DNA from: Culturomica massiliensis
Lineage (GTDB): Bacteria > Bacteroidota > Bacteroidia > Bacteroidales > Marinifilaceae
Length of the DNA stretch: 64,000 nt
Direction of reading: 5' to 3'
Assembly: GCF_900091655.1 (NCBI RefSeq)
Contig: NZ_LT594621.1
Location: 3,494,188-3,558,187 of the forward strand
Part shown: in pieces, positions 8,050-15,862 of the stretch
Layout: each line of letters opens with the position of its first letter
Numbering within the stretch: position 1 is the first letter of the stretch
The notes under the pieces: model-generated
The model's input: only the letters and a program-made list of their open reading frames with translations
Databases searched by the model: none
What the model was told of the DNA's origin: nothing
Position numbers and translations under genes: made by a program

Positions 8050-8977
8050 ATTTTATTTGATAGCTTTGCCTCTGGCGGGCGGATATCTTTTGGATTGGCT
8101 TTTCGGAGATCCGAGAGGGATTCCTCACCCGGTCGTCATTTTTGGAAAAAGTATTGCTTTTGCGGAAAAACGATTGAACCGGGGAAAACATCGTAAATTG
8201 AAAGGGTGTGCCGTTGCTGTCGGATTGGCGGTATTGACGGGTATTTTTTTCCGGGGTATGGCTTATTGGGCTTTGGAGCTTGGGAATTGGTGTTATGGAA
8301 TGATTGCGACCCTTTTTGTGTTTTACGGCTTGGCAAACCGTAGTTTGATTCAGGAGGGAGGGGCTGTTATCCGAACTTTGGATGAAAAGGGATTGGAAGC
8401 GGGGCGACGGCGGTTGTCCTGGATCGTGGGACGGGATACTTCCCGTTTGAGCCCGAAGCAGATTTATACAGCCGTGCTGGAAACTATGGCGGAGAATTTG
8501 AGTGATGGGGTTGTTGCGCCTTTGTTTTATTATGCTTTGGGAGGATTTCCGGCTATGATGGTATATAAAATGGTGAATACACTCGATTCTATGATCGGCT
8601 ACCGGGATGAGCGTTACCGGGATTTCGGGTGTTGCGCTGCCCGTCTGGATGATGTATTGAATTATATTCCGGCTCGGCTGACGGCCTTGTTGATGGTTTT
8701 TGTCGGTTATCGCCGGGGGTTACTGCGTTTCGTGTGGAAATACGGACAGAAACATGCCAGCCCTAATGCCGGTTATCCGGAAGCTGCTATGGCCGGCATT
8801 TTGAATTGCCGTTTCGGAGGAACACATATTTACCACGGGATATCAGTTAAGAAGCCTTATATCGGGAATAATGACCGGAATTTGAATCACCGTGATTATC
8901 GCCGGGCGGTAAAAATAAATCAAGGTGTCACCTTTTTAACTGTTGCTCTCGTGGTGGTGGGGTATTATTGTCTTTAA
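8039..8977 (+). CDS. cbiB: adenosylcobinamide-phosphate synthase
   Basis: A 312-residue membrane protein that attaches aminopropanol phosphate to adenosylcobyric acid. The N-terminus GGYLLDWLFGDPRGIPHPV is the CbiB signature. NTLDSMIGYRDERYRDFG and the region SPNAGYPEAAMAG are also conserved in the family. It overlaps cobD by 11 nt, which indicates translational coupling. It is the last cobalamin gene of the plus-strand arm. Hydrophobic segments at the N-terminus, in the middle and at the C-terminus agree with an inner-membrane location. Confidence 0.93.
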   Translation: MPDKFYLIALPLAGGYLLDWLFGDPRGIPHPVVIFGKSIAFAEKRLNRGKHRKLKGCAVAVGLAVLTGIFFRGMAYWALELGNWCYGMIATLFVFYGLANRSLIQEGGAVIRTLDEKGLEAGRRRLSWIVGRDTSRLSPKQIYTAVLETMAENLSDGVVAPLFYYALGGFPAMMVYKMVNTLDSMIGYRDERYRDFGCCAARLDDVLNYIPARLTALLMVFVGYRRGLLRFVWKYGQKHASPNAGYPEAAMAGILNCRFGGTHIYHGISVKKPYIGNNDRNLNHRDYRRAVKINQGVTFLTVALVVVGYYCL

Positions 8978-9000
8978 TTCGATAGTAATACTTATCTTTG
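8968..9000 (+). promoter_or_regulatory. promoter of the Nramp transporter gene
   Basis: TTG at 8968-8970, 22 nt of spacer, then TATCTTTG at 8993-9000, an exact Bacteroidetes-type promoter. It overlaps the 3' end of cbiB and predicts a 5' leader of roughly 95 nt. Confidence 0.7.
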
Positions 9001-9012
9001 TAAAATAATTGA

Positions 9013-9062
9013 GACATGTCCCGGATACTGATGACTGCCAATTTTGCAGGCCGGGGCGTGTC
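9013..9062 (+). promoter_or_regulatory. structured 5' leader of the Nramp mRNA
   Basis: GACATGTCCCGG at 9013-9024 pairs with 9051-9062 over 12 positions (10 Watson-Crick, 2 G-U). Inside, CTGC (9035-9038) pairs with GCAG (9046-9049). The two-tier hairpin sits in the transcribed leader between the promoter and the ATG at 9101. I cannot assign it to a known riboswitch class, so regulation by a metal is only an inference from the downstream gene. Confidence 0.5.
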
Positions 9063-9100
9063 GGTTCAATCTAAAGTTGTAAATCTGCAATTTGTAAGGT

Positions 9101-10372
9101 ATGTTTGATTTTATTCGTAAATCATTGAGAACAGCCAAACATCATCCGAAATTAGGTGGTTTGGAAATATTAAAATATATAGGTCCCGGCTTACTGGTTA
9201 CTGTCGGTTTTATCGATCCGGGAAACTGGGCTTCGAATCTTGCTGCCGGTGCCGACTATGGTTATGCTCTTTTGTGGATGGTGTCGTTATCTACGGTTAT
9301 GCTGATCGTATTGCAGCATAATGTCGCCCACCTCGGTATTGCAACAGGACTTTGTTTGTCGGAAGCAGCAATGACTTATTTGAAGCCTCCTTATGCCAGA
9401 ACGATGCTTTGGAGCGCGATGGGGGCTTCCGTGTCGACTTCTCTTGCTGAAATTCTCGGAGGTGCTATTGCTTTGGAGATGTTGTTCGATGTACCGGTCC
9501 GGATTGGGGCTGTCCTGGTGACTGTTTTTGTCGTTATTATGCTTTTTACGAATTCCTATCGGGTGATCGAACGCTGGATTATCGCTTTTGTATCGATTAT
9601 CGGACTTTCGTTTATTTATGAATTGTCGTTGGTGCATATCGAATGGGGAGAGGCTGTGCGTGCATGGATTACCCCTTCTTTTCCCCGCGGTTCGATGGTG
9701 GTGATTATGAGTGTGCTGGGAGCTGTCGTTATGCCTCATAATCTTTTTTTGCATTCAGAAGTGATCCAGAGCCGTCAATGGAATCTTGAAGATGATAAAG
9801 TGATCCGTAAGCAATTGCGTTATGAATTCTGGGATACTTTTCTTTCTATGATGATCGGCTGGGCGATCAATAGTGCTATGATTTTGCTGGCAGCTGCTAC
9901 TTTTTTTAAAAGCGGTACTTCTGTAAACGAGTTACAGGATGCCAGTGCTTTATTGCATCCGCTTTTGGGTAATAATGCAGCTATCGTTTTTGCTGTAGCT
10001 TTGTTGTTTGCCGGTATTGCTTCTACCATCACTTCCGGTATGGCTGCCGGTTCTATTTTTGCCGGTATTTATAAAGAACCTTACGATATTAAAGACAGCC
10101 ATTCGCGTTGGGGAGTTTTGTTGTCCCTGATTATTGCATTGGTGATTATTATGTTGATATCCAATCCTTTCATGGGATTGATTTATTCTCAAATGATACT
10201 GAGTATTCAATTGCCGATTACGATTTTCCTGCAAGTTTACCTTACGTCTTCTGAAAAAGTGATGGGAAAATACAAGAATCGTCTTTCGACGAAATGGATA
10301 TTATATACTTTGGGGATTATTGTAACGGTATTGAATCTGATGCTATTGGGAAGCATGATCTGGAACTTTTAA
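9101..10372 (+). CDS. mntH: Nramp-family divalent metal transporter
   Basis: A 423-residue transporter with about 11 membrane segments. The metal-site motifs are DPGN in the first helix (39-42) and MPHN in the sixth (211-214), both canonical for Mn2+/Fe2+ proton symport. The N-terminal cytoplasmic stretch is short, as in bacterial MntH. It has its own promoter and a structured leader. It follows the cobalamin cluster directly, so cobalt uptake is conceivable, but the motifs alone do not distinguish Mn, Fe and Co. Confidence 0.88.
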   Translation: MFDFIRKSLRTAKHHPKLGGLEILKYIGPGLLVTVGFIDPGNWASNLAAGADYGYALLWMVSLSTVMLIVLQHNVAHLGIATGLCLSEAAMTYLKPPYARTMLWSAMGASVSTSLAEILGGAIALEMLFDVPVRIGAVLVTVFVVIMLFTNSYRVIERWIIAFVSIIGLSFIYELSLVHIEWGEAVRAWITPSFPRGSMVVIMSVLGAVVMPHNLFLHSEVIQSRQWNLEDDKVIRKQLRYEFWDTFLSMMIGWAINSAMILLAAATFFKSGTSVNELQDASALLHPLLGNNAAIVFAVALLFAGIASTITSGMAAGSIFAGIYKEPYDIKDSHSRWGVLLSLIIALVIIMLISNPFMGLIYSQMILSIQLPITIFLQVYLTSSEKVMGKYKNRLSTKWILYTLGIIVTVLNLMLLGSMIWNF

Positions 10373-10413
10373 AGGAAACTGTTATAATTCACTCATTTCT
10401 TGTGTTTTCTTTT

Positions 10414-10443
10414 TTTGTTTCTCGTATTCTTTTTCTATCTTTG
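10414..10443 (+). promoter_or_regulatory. promoter of rpsP-rimM
   Basis: TTTG at 10414-10417, an 18-nt spacer (slightly short) and TATCTTTG at 10436-10443. A small hairpin (CCTAT/ATAGG) follows near the expected 5' end of the transcript. The rpsP ATG is at 10491. Confidence 0.65.
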
Positions 10444-10490
10444 CGGCTCCTATCGGGTATAGGAAAATATTAATCTTTTAAATTAAAAGA

Positions 10491-11063
10491 ATGGCTACAA
10501 AAATCAGATTAGCGAGACACGGACGCAAGGGTCGTCCATTCTATCATGTAGTGATAGCAGATAGTAGAGCACCACGTGATGGTCGGTTTATTGAAAAAGT
10601 AGGTACGTATGATCCGAATACGAATCCTGCTACTATCAATCTCAATTTTGACAGAGCATTGTATTGGTTGATGACCGGGGCGCAGCCTACGGATACGGCT
10701 AAGAGAATCCTGTCTTACAAAGGTGTATTGTTGAAAAAGCATCTTTTGGAAGGTGTTAAAAAGGGAGCTTTTGATGAAGCTGCTGCTGAAAGCAAATTCG
10801 AAGCCTGGTTGAAATCCAAAGATGCTAAGATTCAGGAGAAGATTGGCAAGTTGGCTCAGGAAGGTGATGAGGCTGCTAAAGCACGTTTAGAGGCTGAAGC
10901 AAAAGTACGGGCTGCAAAAGAAGAAATCGTGGCTAAAAAACGTGCAGAATTAGAAGCTGCCGAAGCTGCGAAGAAAGCTGAAGAAGAAGCTGCTGCCGCT
11001 GCTGAAGCTCCGGTTGCAGAAGAAGCTGCTCCTGCTGTTGAAGAAACACCTGCCGCAGAATAA
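10491..11063 (+). CDS. rpsP: 30S ribosomal protein S16 with long acidic tail
   Basis: The first 80 or so residues are a standard S16 (MATKIRLARHGRKGRPFYHV, then SRAPRDGRFIEKVGTYDPN), which binds 16S rRNA early in 30S assembly. The protein continues to 190 residues: a charged Lys/Glu/Ala stretch, probably helical, then an Ala/Glu/Pro-rich end. Most S16 proteins are 80-100 residues, but long tails of this kind are known in Bacteroidetes. rimM begins 7 nt later, so a 30S protein and its assembly factor are co-expressed. Confidence 0.95.
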   Translation: MATKIRLARHGRKGRPFYHVVIADSRAPRDGRFIEKVGTYDPNTNPATINLNFDRALYWLMTGAQPTDTAKRILSYKGVLLKKHLLEGVKKGAFDEAAAESKFEAWLKSKDAKIQEKIGKLAQEGDEAAKARLEAEAKVRAAKEEIVAKKRAELEAAEAAKKAEEEAAAAAEAPVAEEAAPAVEETPAAE

Positions 11064-11070
11064 GTCAGAA

Positions 11071-11604
11071 ATGATAGCGAAAGAAGATTGTATTAAAATC
11101 GGCACAATAACAAAAACCCATAGTTTAGATGGGCAGGTTGTCGTAACGACCGATAATGATCTTCTTGAAAAGTATGTAAGTGAACCGGTATTCGTTCTTT
11201 TGGACGGAGCACCGGTTCCTTTTTTTATAGCACCGGACGGATTGGTCACGAGAAATCATACTTCTTATATCGTGAAATTCGATTATGTAGATAGCCTGGT
11301 TTTGGCGGAGCGATTGCTTGGAAATGATATACTGCTCGAAAAGAAATTATTGAAAGAGGAGGAAGAAGAGGAAGGAGAATTTGATATTTTTGATTTGAAC
11401 GGTTTCGACGTGGAGGATGTGCTTTCGGGTGAAACAGGGAAAATAACCGATGTCGCAGATTATTCCGGTAATGTTGTCTTTTCGATCGATATTTTTGGAA
11501 AAGAAATCCTTTTACCGCTTTCCGAAAATTATATAAAAGAGGTAAGTTGGGATGATAAAAAAATAATTACTTCTATCCCCCGGGATATTATCGATCTTTA
11601 TTAA
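11071..11604 (+). CDS. rimM: 16S rRNA processing protein RimM
   Basis: A 177-residue 30S maturation factor that binds S19 and the 16S head. The N-terminal RimM domain starts IKIGTITKTHSLDGQVVV, and the C-terminal PRC-barrel-like domain includes GFDVEDVLSGETGKITDVAD. An acidic Glu-rich linker (LLKEEEEEEGEFD) joins them. The frame is open from 11014, inside rpsP, but the ATG at 11071 is the sensible start because homologues begin just before this IKIG strand. It lies 7 nt after rpsP. Confidence 0.92.
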   Translation: MIAKEDCIKIGTITKTHSLDGQVVVTTDNDLLEKYVSEPVFVLLDGAPVPFFIAPDGLVTRNHTSYIVKFDYVDSLVLAERLLGNDILLEKKLLKEEEEEEGEFDIFDLNGFDVEDVLSGETGKITDVADYSGNVVFSIDIFGKEILLPLSENYIKEVSWDDKKIITSIPRDIIDLY

Positions 11605-11838
11605 ATCATCTTCTTTATTGTTTACTGAAACTTGGAATAGGTCGTTGGAATTGACTGATCTACGATTTCAGGTTATAGTTATTTTAAGAATGTCTTAAAT
11701 AATATTTTTGATATTGTTTCTCTGGTGATAAAATATTTTTTGGAAAACTTTTTGGTGTTTGAAAATTGGTATATATTTGATATATAACTGTTTGATTGTT
11801 TTGATTGGAAAACTTTTAAAAAAATGATACCTGTTTTG
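11605..11838. other. AT-rich intergenic region upstream of nrdJ
   Basis: This stretch holds no convincing gene, hairpin terminator or repeat of the palindrome family. Apparent reading frames are low-complexity. It ends at the nrdJ promoter. Confidence 0.6.
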
Positions 11839-11871
11839 TTGTGCCTTTTTTGATTTTTTTCCATATCTTTG
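11839..11871 (+). promoter_or_regulatory. promoter of nrdJ
   Basis: TTG at 11839-11841, a 22-nt spacer and TATCTTTG at 11864-11871. The box overlaps the upstream part of the longest open frame, so it also supports the nrdJ start at 11916. Confidence 0.7.
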
Positions 11872-11915
11872 CTTCATTCAGTTCAATAAAAAATAGTACG
11901 ATAAAATATATAGAA

Positions 11916-14453
11916 ATGAATGAGCAGGTATCAGTAAAAGAAGGGACTTACACCCAGGAAGAGGCGTTTCAAAGTTCATTGGAATACTTTAAAGGAGACG
12001 AGCTTGCGGCTCGGGTTTGGGTAAATAAGTATGCATTGAAAGATTCTTTTGGTAATATTTTTGAAAAGAATCCGGATGATATGCATCGGAGATTGGCCAA
12101 AGAAATTTCTCGTATTGAGAAGACATACGAAAATCCGATGTCTGAAGATGAGATTTTTGAGGTTTTGCGGGATTTTAAATACATCGTACCGCAAGGGGGG
12201 CCGATGACCGGAATCGGTAATGACTTTCAGATTGCTTCTTTATCCAATTGTTTTGTCATCGGTCATGACGGACCTTCGGATTCTTACGGCGGTGTTATGA
12301 AGATCGATCAGGAACAGGTACAGTTGATGAAACGCCGGGGGGGAGTCGGTCATGATTTGTCTCATATCCGGCCCAAAGGGTCTCCTGTAAAGAATTCAGC
12401 TTTGACGTCAACGGGTATTGTACCTTTTATGGAACGTTATTCCAATTCTACCCGCGAAGTTGCTCAGGATGGACGCCGGGGAGCATTGATGCTGAGTGTG
12501 TCTATTAACCATCCGGATTCAGAAAGCTTTATTGATGCAAAGATGACGGAAGGAAAAGTGACGGGAGCGAATGTATCGGTAAAAATTGATGACAAGTTTA
12601 TGCAGGCAGTGGTTGATGATCACGAGTATACGCAGAAATATCCGATCTATTCCGATACGCCTAAAAATGTAAAAGACATCAATGCGCGGCAATTGTGGAA
12701 TAAAATTGTCCATAACGCATGGAAATCGGCAGAACCGGGCATATTGTTCTGGGATACGATTATCCGGGAAAGTGTTCCCGACTGTTATGCGGATCTGGGA
12801 TATCGTACTGTATCGACAAATCCTTGCGGAGAAATTCCTTTGTGTCCTTATGATTCCTGTCGTTTGTTAGCCATCAATTTGTATTCTTACGTGCAGAATC
12901 CGTTTACGAAGAATGCCAGCTTTGACTTTGATTTGTTTAAAAAGCATGTAGCCATAGCACAACGGATCATGGATGATATTATCGACCTGGAGTTAGAGAA
13001 GATCGATACAATTCTGGAAAAGATTGACACCGATCCGGAAGATGAGGAAGTAAAAGGTGTCGAGATCCGTTTGTGGCAGAAAATCCGCCGGAAAGCTAAA
13101 GAGGGAAGACGTACGGGAGTCGGCATTACGGCAGAAGGAGACATGCTGGCAGCTTTGGGTTTGCGTTACGGTAGTGACGAAGCTACTGATTTTGCGGTAG
13201 AAATCCAGAAAACCCTGGCTGTAGAAGCTTACCGTTCGTCGGTAAATCTGGCTAAGGACAGAGGTAGTTTTAAGATTTTCAATGCCAAGCGGGAAGAGAA
13301 TAATCCGTATATTCAACGTTTACGGGAAGCCGCTCCGGATATGTACGAAGAGATGGTGAAATACGGACGTCGTAATATAGCCTGTCTGACGATTGCACCT
13401 ACGGGCACGACCAGTTTGATGACCCAGACGACTTCCGGAATAGAGCCTGTATTTATGCCGGTGTATAAGAGAAGAAGAAAGGTGAATCCGAATGATGTGA
13501 ATGTGCATGTGGATTTTGTGGATGAATCCGGAGATTCTTTTGAGGAATTTATCGTGTTTCATCATAAATTTGCCGAGTGGATGAAGGTTAACGGTTATGA
13601 TATGACCAAGCATTATTCGGATGAGGAAATAGACCGTTTGGTAGCTGAATCGCCTTATTATAAAGCGACTTCCAATGATATTGACTGGGTGGCTAAAGTC
13701 AGAATGCAGGGAATGATTCAAAAATGGGTAGACCATTCTATCAGTGTGACTGTAAATTTACCGTCTGATGTAACCGAAGAACTGGTCGGACAGTTGTATA
13801 TCGAAGCCTGGAAAAGCGGTTGCAAAGGATGTACCGTGTATCGCGACGGTTCCCGTTCCGGCGTATTGGTTTCTGCAAAAGAGAAAAAAGGACCGGATGA
13901 ATTCAAAATGCCTTCCAAACGACCGGCCGAATTGGATGCAGAGGTGGTACGTTTTCAGAACAATAAAGAGAAATGGATTGCTTTTGTCGGTTTGTATCAG
14001 GGACGTCCTTATGAAATATTTACGGGTATTGCCGATGACGAGGAAGGCATTATGCTGCCGAAGTCTGTTGTAACCGGAAAAATCGTGAAACATTATGACG
14101 AAGAAGGCAATTCCCGCTACGACTTCCAGTTCTGTAACAAAAGAGGTTTTAAGACAACCGTTGAAGGACTTTCTTATAAGTTCAATAAAGAATACTGGAA
14201 TTATGCAAAATTGATTTCCGGGGTATTGCGTTATGGAATGCCGATACACCAGATTATTGCACTGATCGGTACAATGGAATTCGATAACGAGAATATCAAT
14301 ACCTGGAAAAACGGTGTTGAAAGAGCCTTGAAAAAATATGTTCCGGATGGCACGGAGGCTGCCGGAGAGGTTTGTGAGAATTGCGGCTCTCCTGTTGTTT
14401 ATCAGGAAGGTTGCCTGATTTGTAAAACCTGCGGAACTTCTAAATGCGGGTAA
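11916..14453 (+). CDS. nrdJ: adenosylcobalamin-dependent (class II) ribonucleotide reductase
   Basis: An 845-residue enzyme that reduces ribonucleotides to deoxyribonucleotides using a radical generated from adenosylcobalamin. The N-terminal half has the substrate-site sequence SLSNCFVIG. The STNPCGEIPLCPYDSCRLLAINL region and IAPTGTTSLMTQTTSGIEP are typical of the catalytic barrel. The C-terminus has a Cys-rich tail (last 26 residues, CxxC, CxxC and a final CG) for re-reduction. The frame is open from a GTG at 11841, but the promoter lies inside that stretch, so I use ATG 11916. It depends on the cofactor made by the nearby cob genes. Confidence 0.95.
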   Translation: MNEQVSVKEGTYTQEEAFQSSLEYFKGDELAARVWVNKYALKDSFGNIFEKNPDDMHRRLAKEISRIEKTYENPMSEDEIFEVLRDFKYIVPQGGPMTGIGNDFQIASLSNCFVIGHDGPSDSYGGVMKIDQEQVQLMKRRGGVGHDLSHIRPKGSPVKNSALTSTGIVPFMERYSNSTREVAQDGRRGALMLSVSINHPDSESFIDAKMTEGKVTGANVSVKIDDKFMQAVVDDHEYTQKYPIYSDTPKNVKDINARQLWNKIVHNAWKSAEPGILFWDTIIRESVPDCYADLGYRTVSTNPCGEIPLCPYDSCRLLAINLYSYVQNPFTKNASFDFDLFKKHVAIAQRIMDDIIDLELEKIDTILEKIDTDPEDEEVKGVEIRLWQKIRRKAKEGRRTGVGITAEGDMLAALGLRYGSDEATDFAVEIQKTLAVEAYRSSVNLAKDRGSFKIFNAKREENNPYIQRLREAAPDMYEEMVKYGRRNIACLTIAPTGTTSLMTQTTSGIEPVFMPVYKRRRKVNPNDVNVHVDFVDESGDSFEEFIVFHHKFAEWMKVNGYDMTKHYSDEEIDRLVAESPYYKATSNDIDWVAKVRMQGMIQKWVDHSISVTVNLPSDVTEELVGQLYIEAWKSGCKGCTVYRDGSRSGVLVSAKEKKGPDEFKMPSKRPAELDAEVVRFQNNKEKWIAFVGLYQGRPYEIFTGIADDEEGIMLPKSVVTGKIVKHYDEEGNSRYDFQFCNKRGFKTTVEGLSYKFNKEYWNYAKLISGVLRYGMPIHQIIALIGTMEFDNENINTWKNGVERALKKYVPDGTEAAGEVCENCGSPVVYQEGCLICKTCGTSKCG

Positions 14454-14480
14454 CAGGTATAACAACTCATGAAAACTGAA

Positions 14481-14514
14481 ATACCCCCGAAGTCAGATAA
14501 AACTTCGGGGGTAT
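14481..14514 (+). terminator. terminator after nrdJ
   Basis: A perfect 13-bp stem (14481-14493 with 14502-14514, core ACCCCCGAAGT) and an 8-nt loop, followed by a T-rich stretch (GTTTTAG). It lies 27 nt past the nrdJ stop. Confidence 0.85.
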
Positions 14515-14669
14515 GTTTTAGGTATAATTTTATGAAATACGATCTGTAAATTGCAGGATATGATATGCATAGTTAAATAAACGGTTGTCTGTCGGATTAA
14601 GAAGGAATCGAAAATCAGAAATCATAAATCTGAAATGTGAAATCCCTCTTTTCTTTGTCCTTTGGCAAC

Positions 14670-14699
14670 TTGTTAACTTGTAACAATTTCGTATTTTTG
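14670..14699 (+). promoter_or_regulatory. promoter of ribF
   Basis: TTG at 14670-14672, a 19-nt spacer and TATTTTTG at 14692-14699. The ribF ATG is at 14749. Confidence 0.6.
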
Positions 14700-14748
14700 T
14701 ATCCTCAACCGAAAAGCTATTTTCACTTTTCATTTTTATTTGGATAGA

Positions 14749-15681
14749 ATGCAAGTTCATTACGGATTAGAAAATATACGTATCGAGAAACCGGTTGTGA
14801 CGATCGGAAGTTTCGATGGGGTACATAAAGGGCATGTGCAGGTGATTGAGGGTTTGAGACGTTGTGCCCGGAAGTTGCAGGGTGAATCGGTAATCATCAG
14901 TTTTGATCCCCATCCCCGGGAAGTTCTTTACCCTTTAGAAAAGCGTCCCGGTATTTTGACGACCTTGGATGAAAAGATAAAGATATTGTCCGAATACGGC
15001 ATTCAGCATTTGATCGTTTTAAAATTCACGGAAGAACTGGCTAATTTGACGTATGATGATTTTGTCAAACATATATTGGTGGATAAGATCGGTATCGCCG
15101 GTTTGGTTGTGGGATACGACCATCGTTTCGGAAAGGACCGGGAAGGTGATTTTGAGGCATTGAAGATTTTAGCCGGAAAATATCATTTTCACATAGAACA
15201 GGAAGAGGTTTGTGTTACCCGGGAAGTCAATATCAGTTCCACCAAGATCCGGACGGCTTTGGAATTGGGGGATGTCGGTTTGGTGAAGGCTTTGCTTGGT
15301 TATGACTATCCTATCAGCGGGATTGTCGTACACGGTGATAAAATCGGACGGCAGATGGGCTTCCCCACAGCGAATATAAATGTAAGTGACCATCGGAAAC
15401 TATTGCCCGCAGCAGGTGTATATGCGGCTCATGTATACATAGACGGGGAAACATACGAAGGAATGCTTAATGTCGGTGTCCGCCCGACAGTCAGCACCTC
15501 GGGTATTGTCCGCCTGGAAGTGCATATTTTTGATTTTGACCGGGATATTTACGGAGCCGGTATTACGGTGACTGTATTGGAACGGATCCGGGGAGAGCGG
15601 AAATTCGAAAATACCGGCGAGTTACAACTTCAGTTGCAGAAAGACAAAGAAGCCGTTTTAAGGCTGAAAAATGAGGGTTGA
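14749..15681 (+). CDS. ribF: bifunctional riboflavin kinase / FAD synthetase
   Basis: A 310-residue enzyme that makes FMN and FAD. The N-terminal adenylyltransferase domain has GSFDGVHKGH (20-29) and ISSTKIR (162-168). The C-terminal flavokinase domain has GFPTANI (204-210) and a NVGVRPTV segment. Length is typical of bacterial RibF. The frame extends three codons upstream to a TTG at 14740, but the ATG at 14749 is preferred. The gene is monocistronic, with its own promoter upstream and a complex inverted repeat downstream. Confidence 0.95.
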   Translation: MQVHYGLENIRIEKPVVTIGSFDGVHKGHVQVIEGLRRCARKLQGESVIISFDPHPREVLYPLEKRPGILTTLDEKIKILSEYGIQHLIVLKFTEELANLTYDDFVKHILVDKIGIAGLVVGYDHRFGKDREGDFEALKILAGKYHFHIEQEEVCVTREVNISSTKIRTALELGDVGLVKALLGYDYPISGIVVHGDKIGRQMGFPTANINVSDHRKLLPAAGVYAAHVYIDGETYEGMLNVGVRPTVSTSGIVRLEVHIFDFDRDIYGAGITVTVLERIRGERKFENTGELQLQLQKDKEAVLRLKNEG

Positions 15682-15841
15682 AAGTCCATAAAACCGAATA
15701 AATCCTTCATCTGTATTGTAGATTTTAGATTTACGGTTTTAGATTGAATACACAATCCTCTCCGGTAAAAAGGAAGAATCATAAATCTAAAATTGAAGGG
15801 GCCGTATAAATATGACCGGCTATTCGGTTTTATGGACTTTC
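15680..15841. repeat. nested inverted repeats between convergent ribF and porin genes
   Basis: An outer perfect 21-bp inverted repeat (15680-15700 with 15821-15841) encloses an inner TTTAGATTTACG-type palindrome (15722-15738 with 15777-15793, two mismatches in 17). The outer left arm starts in the last codons of ribF, and the right arm ends 22 nt before the porin stop. It could terminate transcription in both directions. The inner pair belongs to the window-wide palindrome family. Confidence 0.75.
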
Positions 15842-15862
15842 ATTTTTTATGAATGGAATCTA

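Noticed and set aside
9063..9096. Single AATCTAAA...GTAAATCTG stretch before mntH as a palindrome element
   Set aside because: Only one arm is present; no complementary arm was found nearby. The same holds for 14606-14645 before ribF.
1917..9100. Cobalamin riboswitch before the cob genes
   Set aside because: I found no conserved B12-box-like sequence or the long leader that such a riboswitch needs.
11841..11915. Upstream GTG start for nrdJ
   Set aside because: The promoter -7 box lies inside this stretch and the extra residues are low-complexity, unlike family starts.
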